33,450 bases of DNA from Streptomyces sp. yr375 (GCF_900110755.1 NZ_FOFF01000068.1:1-33450); one strand, 5' to 3'; counted from the stretch's first letter, positions 7,136 to 15,571 are shown. Numbers and translations are program-made. The notes: a model not told the origin generated them from the letters alone.

Positions 7136-8969
7136 GGCGCGGCCCCCCGGAGAGATCGGAGAGAGCGGAGGCATTTGAGAGACCGGGGGGCTCGGGGGGC
7201 TCGGGGGGCTTGAGAGTGCCGCCCAGGGTGTGTTCCAGATACGCCGTCCGCGCGGCCCCCCGGCGGATCTTCCCGCTGGTGGTCATGGGGATGGTGCCGA
7301 GCCGTACGAGGTGTACGCCGGCCGGTCGGACGCCGTGTTCGGAGGCCACCGCCGCCAGCAGGCTGCCGCGCAGAGCGTCGAGTTGGGCGGCGGGCCGACG
7401 GTGGTCGCGGACCTCGGCGACCACCATGACGTGTTCCTCGGACGTGCCCGGGAGCGCGAAGGCGACCGACCGGTGCACGGACGGATCGGCGCGGTCGACC
7501 GTGCGCTCGATGTCCTGGGGGTAGATGTTCCGGCCGGCCACGACGAGCAGACCGTTCATCCGGCCGGTGACGAACAGTTCGCCGTCGCGCAGACAGCCGA
7601 GGTCACCGGTCCGCAGATACGTCTTCGGACCGGCGCGGCCGGTGGGCGTCGCACCGAACGTCGAGCTGGTCAGCTCGGGTCTGCGGTGGTAGCCCGCGGC
7701 GACGTTGGGCCCCCGCACCCAGATCTCCCCGACCTCGCCGTCGGCCAGCACCCGGCCGGAGTCCGGATCGACGACAAGCAGCTCGTGGCCCTCCGCCGGG
7801 CCCCCGCAACCGACCATGGGCAGCGAGTCGTCGACCACGGGCAGCGCGTCGTCGGCCGTGGGCAGTGAGTTGTCGGCCGTGTCCACCATCCGGCCGCGGG
7901 ACAGCTCCTCCCGGTCCACCCACTCGACCCTGATGGGCGTCCCGGGTGCTTTGGCCGTCACGAGGAGGGTGGCCTCGGCGAGCCCGTAACACGGGATCAG
8001 CGTCTGCTCCCGGTAGCCCAGGGGCGCGAACCGCTTCCGGAAGGCGTTCAGGGTGTTGAGCACGATCGGCTCGGAGCCGCAGAAGACGTGCCGGAGCGAC
8101 GACAGGTCGACACCGGCCAGATCCTCGTCGTCCACGGTGTCGGCGCAGAGCTGGAAGGCGAAGTTCGGCGCGACGGTGATGGTCACCCGGTGTTCGGCGA
8201 TCGCCCGAAGCCAGCGGGCCGGCTGCTGGACGAAGTGCTCCGGCGTCATCATCAGCAGCGGCCAGCCGCCGTGCAGCGCCAGCATGATGGTGCCGATGAG
8301 TCCCATGTCGTGATAGGGCGGTAACCAGGTCAACCCGACGCGGTCGTCCTCCGCGCCGATGTGCCGGCCGATGGCCTGGCAGTTGCTCATCAGGTTGGCG
8401 TGTGTCAGCTCCACGCCCTTCGGGTCGCCCGTCGAGCCGGACGAGTACTGGATCAGCGCGATGTCCGTGGGCCGCACCGGCACCGGATCGTCGGGCACCG
8501 GCAAGGCATGCCCGTCGGCCGTACTCGAAGGAGGCTCGTCATCCAGCGGGATCAGCCGCGGCATCATGTCTCCGTCGGCCGTCATCCCGGCGAATCGTCG
8601 CTCATGGCGGGCGTCGGCCAGGATCGCACCGGGCGCGCAGTCGGCCAGGATCGAACGCAGCCGGGTCACGGCCCGCCGGTTGGTCGGAGGGAAAGCCGGT
8701 ACGGCCGTCGCACCGACCTGGAGTATGCCCATCAGCCCCGCCACGAACCGCAGTCCGGGCCGACCGGCCAGCACCACGCGATCGTCACTGTGTCCACCGG
8801 ACCGCAACTGCTCTGCCACAGCGTCGGAGTACTGCTTCAGGTCGCGATAGGTCCAGGACTCAACGTGGTTGCTGGTCCCGTCGGCCAGGAAACGGAACGC
8901 TGGACGGTGGGGCGTGCATCGTGCCCGGACATCGAGGATGCCGGCGAGCGTCACATCCGGCCGGGACAT
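7125..8969 (-). CDS. Fatty-acyl-AMP ligase (FAAL), loads a fatty acid onto ACP
   Basis: An adenylate-forming enzyme of the FAAL/FadD32-like group. It should activate a fatty acid as acyl-AMP and transfer it to the ACP encoded downstream. The ATP loop is YSSGSTGDPKG at 175-185, the downstream motif is YRTGDLG, and the C-terminal lysine motif is TTSGKIRR. I chose the ATG at 8967-8969 because MSRPDVTLAGILDVRARCTP matches the usual FAAL N-terminus. An upstream GTG at 9071 would add 34 residues; neither has a strong ribosome site. A 21-base unit repeated three times at 7818-7880 adds DDxLP-type repeats in a linker, and the C-terminus has a PEPPEPP tail from another small repeat. As first gene of the operon it defines fatty acids as the substrate class. 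Confidence 0.93.
   Translation of the reverse strand: MSRPDVTLAGILDVRARCTPHRPAFRFLADGTSNHVESWTYRDLKQYSDAVAEQLRSGGHSDDRVVLAGRPGLRFVAGLMGILQVGATAVPAFPPTNRRAVTRLRSILADCAPGAILADARHERRFAGMTADGDMMPRLIPLDDEPPSSTADGHALPVPDDPVPVRPTDIALIQYSSGSTGDPKGVELTHANLMSNCQAIGRHIGAEDDRVGLTWLPPYHDMGLIGTIMLALHGGWPLLMMTPEHFVQQPARWLRAIAEHRVTITVAPNFAFQLCADTVDDEDLAGVDLSSLRHVFCGSEPIVLNTLNAFRKRFAPLGYREQTLIPCYGLAEATLLVTAKAPGTPIRVEWVDREELSRGRMVDTADNSLPTADDALPVVDDSLPMVGCGGPAEGHELLVVDPDSGRVLADGEVGEIWVRGPNVAAGYHRRPELTSSTFGATPTGRAGPKTYLRTGDLGCLRDGELFVTGRMNGLLVVAGRNIYPQDIERTVDRADPSVHRSVAFALPGTSEEHVMVVAEVRDHRRPAAQLDALRGSLLAAVASEHGVRPAGVHLVRLGTIPMTTSGKIRRGAARTAYLEHTLGGTLKPPEPPEPPGLSNASALSDLSGGPRHER
7818..7880 (-). repeat. In-frame 21-base repeat, three copies, inside the FAAL gene
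   Basis: Three consecutive 21-base units (7818-7838, 7839-7859, 7860-7880) encode TADNSLP, TADDALP and VVDDSLP at about residues 364-384 of the ligase. They lie between the adenylation core motifs and the AEGHELLVVDP segment. The acidic, proline-containing expansion probably forms a surface loop. Copy differences are mostly synonymous or conservative. Confidence 0.8.
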
Positions 8970-10262
8970 GTACAGCGCGATCGGTGAACACGCTCGATCC
9001 TGCTGACGTGTCGTCGCGACCTCCTGCTCCACCGAACCCCTTCCCAGAGTCGCCGGGTTGGGCGCTCCCACTAGAGAAGACAGCAGTCGATCAGGTGAGG
9101 CCGAAACTCTATCCCCTTCAACTTCCGCTTGACCATATCGACTTGCGTTGTCGATCCCGGCAGCGCTGCGGCAGCGCCACGAGTCGCGAAGCGTTGCCCG
9201 AACTGGGTTTGGCGGATACGGACGCGGATCTCGAGGGGCCGGACCTCCACCGGCGGGGTCGGCGGGGTCGGCTGGTCGGCGGTCCAGGCCAGATCCACGG
9301 GGCGGCGGACACCGGGAGCGGGCGGCCGTACAACAGGCCTACGGAGCGGGCGAGTTGTTCGGTCGGCAGCGCCGTGCTATGCGGCCAGGTGGTGGCCGGG
9401 TGGTCGGGTGCGGGCCAGGTGTTGGGTGATCCGGATGCCGGTCGCGGTGATCTGGGCGTGGACGTCGAAGGCTGCGGGCACGCGCACGGCGGGTGCGGGC
9501 AGGGGCAGCAGCCGGGGAGGTGATGCGGTGCGGGGGTTGCGCAAGGCCGAGCAGGGTGTACATCTCGGTTCGCAGGCGGTCCATGGCGTCACCCGGTGGC
9601 GCGAACGCGGCCTGGGCGGCGGTGCGCCCGGGACCCGGCCGGTACGCCCGCAGTGCGTCGTCGATGTCTTCGGCCCATCCCAACTACGGTATTTGGCCTA
9701 GAAGTTCACCCATTGGGCTTCTGCGGATCAGCTCGCCTCCGTCTCGGTGGACGTTCGCGACGGGGCGATCCTGCGCGGTGCAGACGGGCACGAGGTCGAT
9801 CCAGTCGTAGGTCCAGCCGGGCGCGGAAGCTGACGGTCCCGAGTGGATGGACGCTCGGTCCTCGGACGAGCATCGCCCCACGACGGCCCGTGGAGCGCTG
9901 CACGGACGCCCGCAGATCGCCGTGCGCGACATCCAGGACGCCTGCCCGCCCCGCGCCGTCCGGCCACCGTCGTGAACTGGGGCACCCCGCACGGACCGAA
10001 CCAGCACCAGGCGCCACGGGGCCCCCGCGCCGCGCACCCGCGACCCCGGCCTCGATCTTCCGCAGGCCGCCATGCGCGACCTGAGCAACTACGCCTTCCC
10101 CACGGGCCCTTGCTGCCGGGTGCCCCGGATGCGCTCGGACGTCACCTGGCGGACCCGGGCCGACACGGGCGTGGCCCGGTCACCGCTCGACCGCGTCATC
10201 CGCAGCCTGGTCGCACCCCGTTGGCGCGGCGGGAAGGGGTCGGATAGGGCGGCGGTACGCGC
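8970..10262. other. Sparse region upstream of the lipid operon; decayed coding sequence
   Basis: This stretch of about 1.3 kb holds no gene I can defend. The promoter of the lipid operon should lie just upstream of 8969-9071, but no clear -35/-10 pair stands out. On the minus strand, frames at 9339-9683 (TTG start, GWAEDIDDALRAYRPGPGRT and more), 9377-9592 and 9071-9298 carry protein-like stretches broken by frame changes and an in-frame stop at 9377-9379. Between 9684 and 10262 all frames have arginine/proline-rich, GC-driven translations. No RNA gene, integrase or repeat was seen. Confidence 0.45.
9071..9683 (-). pseudogene. Possible frameshifted remnant of an unidentified gene
   Basis: Reading from a TTG at 9683, the first about 55 residues (GWAEDIDDALRAYRPGPGRT, then AAFAPPGDAMDRLRTEMYTL) look like genuine protein with balanced composition. 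After that the frame turns into arginine/proline-rich noise, while a neighbouring frame becomes protein-like (VPAAFDVHAQITATGIRITQ). That second frame hits a stop at 9377-9379 and continues afterwards with VEVRPLEIRVRIRQTQFGQR in the same phase down to 9071. This pattern fits an old gene with at least one frameshift and one nonsense change. I do not recognise the family. Chance open frames in GC-rich DNA are an alternative. Confidence 0.3.
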
Positions 10263-10889
10263 TCACGTGGTGGGGCGGGAGTGCACGCTGACGGCGTAGC
10301 CGCAGCCTTCGTAGTAGGGGTCGCCGTTCCAGGTGGCGTAGCGCTGGCGCAGGGTCAGGCCGGCCTGGGTGCACCAGTGGTCGAACTCCGTGAGGGTCAC
10401 CGTCGGTTCTGGCAGGGGTAGGTGTGCCGCGTCCAGGCCCATGCCTGTGACCAGCAGTCCGCCGGGGCGCAGTGCGGCGGCCAACTGCCGGACGACGGTT
10501 GACTCGGTACCGGGGGACAGCAGGGGGATGACGTTTCCGGCGGCGAGTGCCAGGTCGAAGCCGGGCTTCGACCCGAGGGTGTCCAGACGGGTCAGGTCGC
10601 CGAGGAGCCACTTCAGCGTGGGGGCGTCGCGGTGTGCGACGGCGAGCATGGAGGCGTCGACGTCCACACCGGTGCAGTGGTGGCCCAGCTCGGCAAGCCG
10701 GATCGCGATCCGGCCGGTGCCGCAGCCGGCGTCGAGTACCCGGGCGGCGGGCGTCAGCAGGGCGGCGCAGAAGGTGGCCTCGCCGTGGATGTCGTGACCC
10801 GATTCGGCGAGCCGCGCGAAACGCCGGGCGTACTCCTCTCCGGCTTGTCCGCCTGTCAGTTCCGACCAACGGTCGCGTTGCCTGCTCAT
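10263..10889 (-). CDS. Class I SAM-dependent methyltransferase
   Basis: A methyltransferase of 208 residues with the Rossmann-type SAM fold. Motif I is VLDAGCGTGR at 51-60, the acidic end of beta-2 is GVDVDASML, and motif IV-like LALAAGNVIPLL follows. The C-terminus ends in a short beta-hairpin region (YATWNGDPYYEGCGYAVSVH), usual for this group of small actinobacterial enzymes. The substrate cannot be told. It stands alone, with about 180 bases to the next minus-strand gene upstream and poorly coding DNA downstream, so a link to the lipid cluster 1.3 kb away is not supported by operon structure. The ATG at 10887-10889 is the natural start given family length. Confidence 0.85.
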   Translation of the reverse strand: MSRQRDRWSELTGGQAGEEYARRFARLAESGHDIHGEATFCAALLTPAARVLDAGCGTGRIAIRLAELGHHCTGVDVDASMLAVAHRDAPTLKWLLGDLTRLDTLGSKPGFDLALAAGNVIPLLSPGTESTVVRQLAAALRPGGLLVTGMGLDAAHLPLPEPTVTLTEFDHWCTQAGLTLRQRYATWNGDPYYEGCGYAVSVHSRPTT

Positions 10890-11068
10890 GTTCAGCGTGC
10901 CTTCCGGTCAGCCTCGCCCAGCAGGGCCGAGGACGGTGCCATCGCACTTCTACGCCTGTAGTCGTGTAGGCGTGGACCTCGCGGCCCGCCCGCTACAAAG
11001 GTACGCAGGGCGGCGAGGCCCTCGACGGGCACGCTCGTCCAACCCGGTACCGTCGACCACCGTCGCCT

Positions 11069-11671
11069 TCAACGGTTCTGCGCGCCCGGCATCTCCTTCC
11101 TCGCCCGAGCCCGGTCGAGGAACCACAGGCCCAGGCCCACCAGTACGGCCGCCCCGACCCCGTACGCCGGCAGCCACAGGGTCGTCGTAGCTGACAGGCA
11201 GTCGGCGACGGCCTCATGGATCTTGGCCTCCTGCGCGCGGGCCAGGGCGGTTCTGTCGCGACCAGCCAGGTTCGCCAGCGCGGCCTCCGCCTGGATGCCC
11301 TCGTACCTGCCCGTCTCAGGACACGCGCGTCTGGTGCCTGACATCGGGAACAACCACGCCGAGCGCTGGAGTACGGGGGCCAGTGTGATCGCTACGCACA
11401 GGCCGACGACCAGTGAGAACGCGGCCAGATTCCGCAGGTACGTGGATCGGAGGCCGGGCATCCATGTCGGCATCCGGTAGAAGGAGAAGATCACCGCAAG
11501 AAGGGTCACCCCGATGTACGTGGCGAACCATTGCCAGGAACCCTGCGCGAACGCGGCCGTCAGCACGGCGGCGAGCGCGATGCCGATGACCCCCGGCTGA
11601 CCGGCGGTGTCGCCTCCCGCACCAACGGATGCCGAGTGCCGGGTTTGTTGAAGGCTGGGGTGGTCGTCCAT
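11069..11671 (-). CDS. Small integral membrane protein, function unknown
   Basis: A protein of 200 residues with about four predicted membrane helices: 28-45 (IGIALAAVLTAAFAQG), 48-64 (ATYIGVTLLAVIFSFY), 82-102 (FSLVVGLCVAITLAPVL) and about 165-185 (YGVGAAVLVGLGLWFL). Between helices 3 and 4 is a soluble stretch of about 60 residues with two cysteines (Cys-Pro-Glu-Thr and DCLSATTT) and an Ala/Glu-rich helix. The hydrophilic N-terminus and the basic C-terminus (RARARKEMPGAQNR) are short. I do not recognise the family. It is not in an obvious operon: 179 bases separate it from the methyltransferase gene downstream on the same strand. The reading frame is convincing because its hydrophobic pattern is not a by-product of GC bias. 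Confidence 0.65.
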   Translation of the reverse strand: MDDHPSLQQTRHSASVGAGGDTAGQPGVIGIALAAVLTAAFAQGSWQWFATYIGVTLLAVIFSFYRMPTWMPGLRSTYLRNLAAFSLVVGLCVAITLAPVLQRSAWLFPMSGTRRACPETGRYEGIQAEAALANLAGRDRTALARAQEAKIHEAVADCLSATTTLWLPAYGVGAAVLVGLGLWFLDRARARKEMPGAQNR

Positions 11672-12061
11672 GGTCTCTCCCGCATGGCTTGGAGGCCATC
11701 AGCATCCGGGCACAACCCGCCCCGGCGCGGAGCCATGCCGGACCCGCCGGGCAGCCCCGCCCGGTTGGCGGGGATCCGGGCGGCCGCTGTCGCCGAAGGG
11801 GCGCCGAAGGGTCGGTGAAGGGCCGCGACGGCGTACGGACTGGCCGGCGGCCGACATCGTCGACGTGCCGTCACACGACGGCGTGGCCCCGGTGGTCGCC
11901 CGGGGCTCCGCTACGCGCCGTACGCCGACCGGCGTGTACCCAGGCCAGGCCGCTTGGGCCGGTGAAACGGACAGGTGGCGCTTCCCGCGCGTGGTGCGTT
12001 CCAGACCCGTCCGCCTCGTGGTTCATCTCACTCATCCGAATGTCGGCCGTCCCTCTAGGCT
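11672..12061. other. Intergenic region upstream of the metE riboswitch, no gene seen
   Basis: About 390 bases between the divergent membrane-protein gene and the metE leader. All open frames here have arginine/proline-rich, GC-driven translations without a ribosome site or recognisable motif. Several GC-rich inverted stretches occur around 11745-11790. The promoter for the riboswitch transcript must lie in the right-hand part, but I could not identify it confidently. Confidence 0.5.
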
Positions 12062-12266
12062 GGCCGGTGCAACTGGTTCGCCCCGTCCGCCAGGCGGGAT
12101 GCGTCGCAAGAGGGAACCCGGTGTAAATCCGGGACTGCCCCGCAGCGGTGAGTGGGAACGACCGCCGTCATACGCACTGGGCCCGACGAACGGGCCTGGG
12201 AAGCGACGGCCAGTAGGTGTCCTCCGACAAGGAGGGCGTGCCCGCGAGTCCGAAGACCTGCCCGTT
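12062..12266 (+). promoter_or_regulatory. Cobalamin (adenosylcobalamin) riboswitch
   Basis: The leader carries the consensus blocks of the B12 riboswitch in order. AAGAGGGAACCCGG with TGTAAATCCGGGACTG comes at about 12108-12139, then CCCCGCAGCGGTGA and GGGAACGA. CACTGG and TGGGAAGCGACGGCCAGTAGG follow at about 12176-12217. The last is CCGCGAGTCCGAAGACCTGCC, ending near 12262. It lies about 190 bases upstream of metE on the same strand. This is the classic arrangement in which cobalamin shuts off the B12-independent methionine synthase when B12-dependent MetH can work. Edges are approximate. Confidence 0.97.
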
Positions 12267-12333
12267 GCCCGCGTACGACCCACTCGTGCGCGGACATCCC
12301 GGTGACCTCGTGGGCGGGTCGGCGTACATGTCA

Positions 12334-12380
12334 GACGGAAGGCGGACGACCGCGCTGTGTCGCGCGGGGTTGCCTCCGTC
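12334..12380 (+). terminator. Hairpin between riboswitch and metE, likely expression platform
   Basis: An outer stem pairs GACGGAAGGC (12334-12343) with GCCTCCGTC (12372-12380), leaving one bulged A. An inner stem pairs CCGCGC (12350-12355) with GCGCGG (12362-12367). No U-run follows, as is usual in Streptomyces. It lies between the B12 aptamer and the metE ribosome site. A role as B12-controlled terminator is an inference; translational control is the alternative. Confidence 0.45.
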
Positions 12381-12452
12381 CGGTTCGTCACCCCTTCGCG
12401 TCCGTGTCCCTTCGCCGGGATCTCAGGGATTCATCTCGCGAAGGAGATCTCC

Positions 12453-14784
12453 GTGACCACCAAGCCCGCAGCCGCGGCAGCACGGGCCACCGTGTACGGC
12501 TACCCCCGTCAGGGACAGCACCGGGAACTGAAGAAGGCGATCGAGGGGTACTGGAAGGGCCGCGTCACCGCCGACGCGCTCCGTGCCACCGCCGCCGAAC
12601 TGCGCGCCGCCACCTGGCGGCAGCTCGCCGACGCCGGTATCGACGAGGTGCCCACCGGTGACTTCTCGTACTACGACCACGTCCTGGACACCACCGTCAT
12701 GGTCGGCGCCGTCCCCGAGCGTCACCGGGACGCCGTCGCAGCCGATCCGCTCGCCGGGTACTTCGCCATGGCGCGCGGCACGCAGGATGTCGCGCCGCTG
12801 GAGATGACCAAGTGGTTCGACACCAACTACCACTACTTGGTACCGGAGTTGAGCCCGGACACGGTCTTCGCCGCCGACTCCGCCAAGCAGGTCGCCGAGC
12901 TGAAGGAGGCCCTTGCCCTCTCGTACACCCTCGGGACGGCGGCTCGGCCGGTGCTCGTCGGTCCCGTCACCTACCTGCTGCTCGCCAAGCCCGCCCCTGG
13001 TGCGCCCGCCGACTTCGACCCGCTCACCCTCCTCGACCGGCTGCTGCCCGTGTACGCCGAGGTCCTCGCCGATCTGCGCGCGGCCGGCGCCGAGTGGGTG
13101 CAGCTCGACGAGCCCGCCCTCGTCCAGGACCGCACCCCCGCCGAACTGAACGCCGCCGCCCGCGCCTACCGCGACCTCGGCACCCTCTCCGACCGGCCGA
13201 AACTGCTGGTCGCCTCCTACTTCGACCGCCTCGGCGAGGCCCTGCCGGTGCTCGCCAAGGCCCCTGTCGAGGGGCTCGCGCTGGACTTCACGGACGCCGC
13301 GGCCGCCAACTGCGACGCCCTCGTCGCCGTCGGCGGGCTGCCCGGCAAGCGCCTGGTCGCGGGCGTGGTCAACGGCCGCAACATCTGGGTCAACGACCTG
13401 ACCCGGTCCCTGTCCACGCTCGGCACCCTCCTCGGGCTGGCCGACCGGGTCGACGTCGCCGCCTCCTGCTCCCTGCTCCACGTCCCGCTCGACGCCGCCG
13501 CCGAACGCGACATCGACCCGCAGATCCTGCGCTGGCTCGCCTTCGCCCGCCAGAAGACCGCCGAGATCGTCACCCTCACCAAGGGCCTGACACTCGGCAC
13601 CGGCGCCATCGCCGTCCAACTCGCCGCCAACCGAGCCGACTTGGCCTCCCGCGCGGCCTCGCCGATCACCCACGACCCCGTCGTACGGGCCCGGACCGTC
13701 GCCGTCACAGACGCCGACGCCCGCCGCTCCCAGCCCTACCCCGAACGCGCCGCCGCCCAGCGCGCGCACCTCGGGCTGCCCCTGCTGCCGACCACCACCA
13801 TCGGCTCCTTCCCGCAGACCGCCGAACTGCGCACCTCCCGCGCCGACTTGAGGGCGGGCCGGATCGACACGGCCGGCTACGAAGAGCGCATCAAGGCCGA
13901 GATCGGTGAGGTGATCGCCTTCCAGGAGAAGGCCGGTCTCGACGTCCTCGTGCACGGCGAGGCCGAACGCAACGACATGGTCCAGTACTTCGCCGAGCAG
14001 CTCACCGGCTACCTCGCCACGCAACACGGCTGGGTGCAGTCCTACGGCACCCGTTACGTCCGCCCGCCGATCCTGGCCGGCGACATCTCCCGCCCTGAGC
14101 CGATGACCGTGCGCTGGACGACGTACGCCCAGTCGCTCACCTCACGCCCGGTCAAGGGCATTGCTTACCGGGCCGGTCACCATGCTCGCCTGGTCCTTCG
14201 TCCGCGACGACCAACCCCTCGGCGACACCGCCCGGCAGGTCGCCCTCGCCCTGCGCGACGAGGTCAACGACCTTGAAACGGGCGGGACTTCGGTCATCCA
14301 GGTCGACGAACCCGCACTGCGTGAGACGCTCCCGCTGCGCGCCGCCGACCGCCCGGACTATCTGGCCTGGGCCACCGAGGCGTTCCGGCTCAGCAGCAGC
14401 GGAGTGCGGCCGGACACCCAGATCCACACGCACATGTGTTACGCCGAGTTCGGCGACATCGTCCAGGCCATCGACGAGCTCGACGCGGACGTCATCAGCC
14501 TGGAGGCCGCCCGCTCCCACATGCAGGTCGCCCGCGAACTCGCCGCCCACGGCTACCCGCGCGAGGCCGGCCCCGGCGTGTACGACATCCACTCGCCGCG
14601 CGTCCCGAGCGCGGAAGAAGCCGCCGAACTGCTCCGTACCGGTCTGAAGGCGATCCCCGCCGAACGCCTGTGGGTCAACCCCGACTGCGGACTGAAGACC
14701 CGCGGCTGGCCCGAGACCCGGGCGTCCCTGGAAAACCTGGTCACCGCCGCCCGCACGGTCCGCGGCGAGCTGCCCGCGTCCTGA
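12453..14784 (+). pseudogene. metE: metE, cobalamin-independent methionine synthase, frameshifted
   Basis: Encodes 5-methyltetrahydropteroyltriglutamate-homocysteine methyltransferase, which makes methionine without B12. The start is GTG at 12453 (VTTKPAAAAARATVYGYPRQ), with AAGGAG 6 bases upstream. The first frame is intact to about residue 569 (SLTSRPVKG), then is out of frame and stops at 14274-14276. The rest continues from 14161 in another frame (MLTGPVTMLAWSFVRDDQPL), including the zinc-site region IHTHMCYAEFGD and NPDCGLKTRGWPE, ending at 14784. Around 14160 the sequence reads GGCATTGCTTACC where GGCATGCTTACC would restore the frame, so one extra T at 14161/14162 explains the break. 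Total length (about 776 codons) equals a normal MetE. It may be a true recent mutation or a sequencing error. Confidence 0.9.
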
Positions 14785-14798
14785 CGCGGATGAGCCGT

Positions 14799-14829
14799 CG
14801 GGCCGAGGTGCCACCTGCGCCTCGGCCCG
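14799..14829 (+). terminator. Rho-independent-type hairpin after metE
   Basis: A perfect 10-base stem, CGGGCCGAGG (14799-14808) with CCTCGGCCCG (14820-14829), encloses an 11-base loop 15 bases after the metE stop. It has no strong U-run, which is common in high-GC actinobacteria. It should separate metE transcription from the hydrogenase locus. Confidence 0.65.
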
Positions 14830-14862
14830 GAGGCCGACCCGCCTCGGCCCGGAGGCCGACCC
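14819..14862. repeat. Two perfect 22-base direct repeats downstream of metE
   Basis: The unit GCCTCGGCCCGGAGGCCGAC plus CC occurs at 14819-14840 and again at 14841-14862, with a degenerate third copy to about 14884. The first copy supplies the right arm of the metE terminator stem, so duplication also duplicated a potential pairing arm. It lies in non-coding DNA. Confidence 0.75.
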
Positions 14863-15003
14863 GCCTCCGCCCCGGCGGTCGGCCCGCCCCGGCGGCAGGG
14901 GCGGAACACGGGGCTCCGCCAGTGAAGCGCAGGCCCCTGGGCAGGTGTGACTTCTCCCACCTGCTCTTGTCTGGGCGCGGAACGCTTACCTACGTTCGGT
15001 CCC

Positions 15004-15318
15004 ATGTCTCCCCATGGCCGTCCCCTTCCCGGCGAACCGGACGAACCCGCCGCGACGAGCAGGCCTGCGGCGGAGCGACCCGGTGCCCTTCCCATGGTCG
15101 ACCTGGCCGTCGACCTGAGCGCGCACGAAATGCTCCGGCGCGCCCATGTCCTGGACGCTCTCGGCCCCGACTGGGACCCGCTCGCCGCGCTGCGCGGCGA
15201 GGAGGCGGCGTACGAGCTGCTGTACTCCGGCCTCAGCGCGGAGCAGCAGCGGGTGTACGACGAGCTGGTCTCGGCCGGTGTGCTGCCCCGGAGAGGGGGC
15301 GGCGATGCTGCCGCTTGA
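15004..15318 (+). CDS. Small hydrogenase-locus protein, DUF6400-like
   Basis: A protein of 104 residues. A flexible Pro/Ala/Arg-rich N-terminus is followed by a helical domain (DLSAHEMLRRAHVLDALG, WDPLAALRGEEAAYELLYSG, EQQRVYDELVSAGVLP). I recall this pattern from Streptomyces as a DUF6400-type protein of unknown function. The ATG at 15004 has no ribosome site. A possible -10 (TACGTT, 14991-14996) is close enough that the mRNA could be leaderless. An internal ATG (MVDLAVDLSAHE) is a possible alternative start. Its end overlaps the next gene by 14 bases. It heads the hydrogenase region and probably belongs to it, but what it does is unknown. Confidence 0.75.
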   Translation: MSPHGRPLPGEPDEPAATSRPAAERPGALPMVDLAVDLSAHEMLRRAHVLDALGPDWDPLAALRGEEAAYELLYSGLSAEQQRVYDELVSAGVLPRRGGGDAAA

Positions 15319-15562
15319 CCCGCAGGCCGACATCGGGCGCCGTGCCTGGGTGGCCTGCCCGAACTGCGACGACCGGCGCGGGTGTGACACCTGCGAGCAG
15401 GGCCGTACCTGCTCCGAGCACTGGCGCTACCTGCTCGGCAACGTGGGTAGCCTGCTCCACCTGCAGTGCCGGTCGTGCACGCACGTCTGGACGCACGAGA
15501 CCCACTTCGGTGCCACCCGCACCCCCTGGGAGCGCATCACCAGCGGCCTGCGACGACGGTGA
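15305..15562 (+). CDS. Small zinc-ribbon-like cysteine-rich protein
   Basis: A protein of 85 residues rich in metal-type cysteine pairs: CPNCDDRRGCDTCEQGRTC in the N-terminal half, then CRSCTHVW followed by a His (THETHFG). Two CxxC pairs plus further Cys/His suggest one or two zinc-binding ribbons. The ATG at 15305 has GGAGAGGGGG just upstream and overlaps the preceding gene by 14 bases, so translation is coupled. I cannot assign a function. Its place beside hydrogenase maturation genes suggests a chaperone, metal-handling or regulatory role, but this is context only. It is followed by a repeat-containing gap before hypX. Confidence 0.75.
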   Translation: MLPLDPQADIGRRAWVACPNCDDRRGCDTCEQGRTCSEHWRYLLGNVGSLLHLQCRSCTHVWTHETHFGATRTPWERITSGLRRR

Positions 15563-15571
15563 TCATGTACC

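Noticed and set aside
9684..10088. Minus-strand frame of 134 codons ending MGELLGQIP
   Set aside because: All three minus-strand frames are open here and equally biased; no ribosome site or motif supports one of them.
12423..14027. Open frame of 534 codons opposite metE
   Set aside because: Gly/Val-rich mirror of metE codon bias; metE on the plus strand carries all catalytic motifs.
14819..14884. 22-base repeats after metE considered as an attachment site or iterons
   Set aside because: No integrase, tRNA or replication gene lies nearby. They fit a local duplication in the terminator region.
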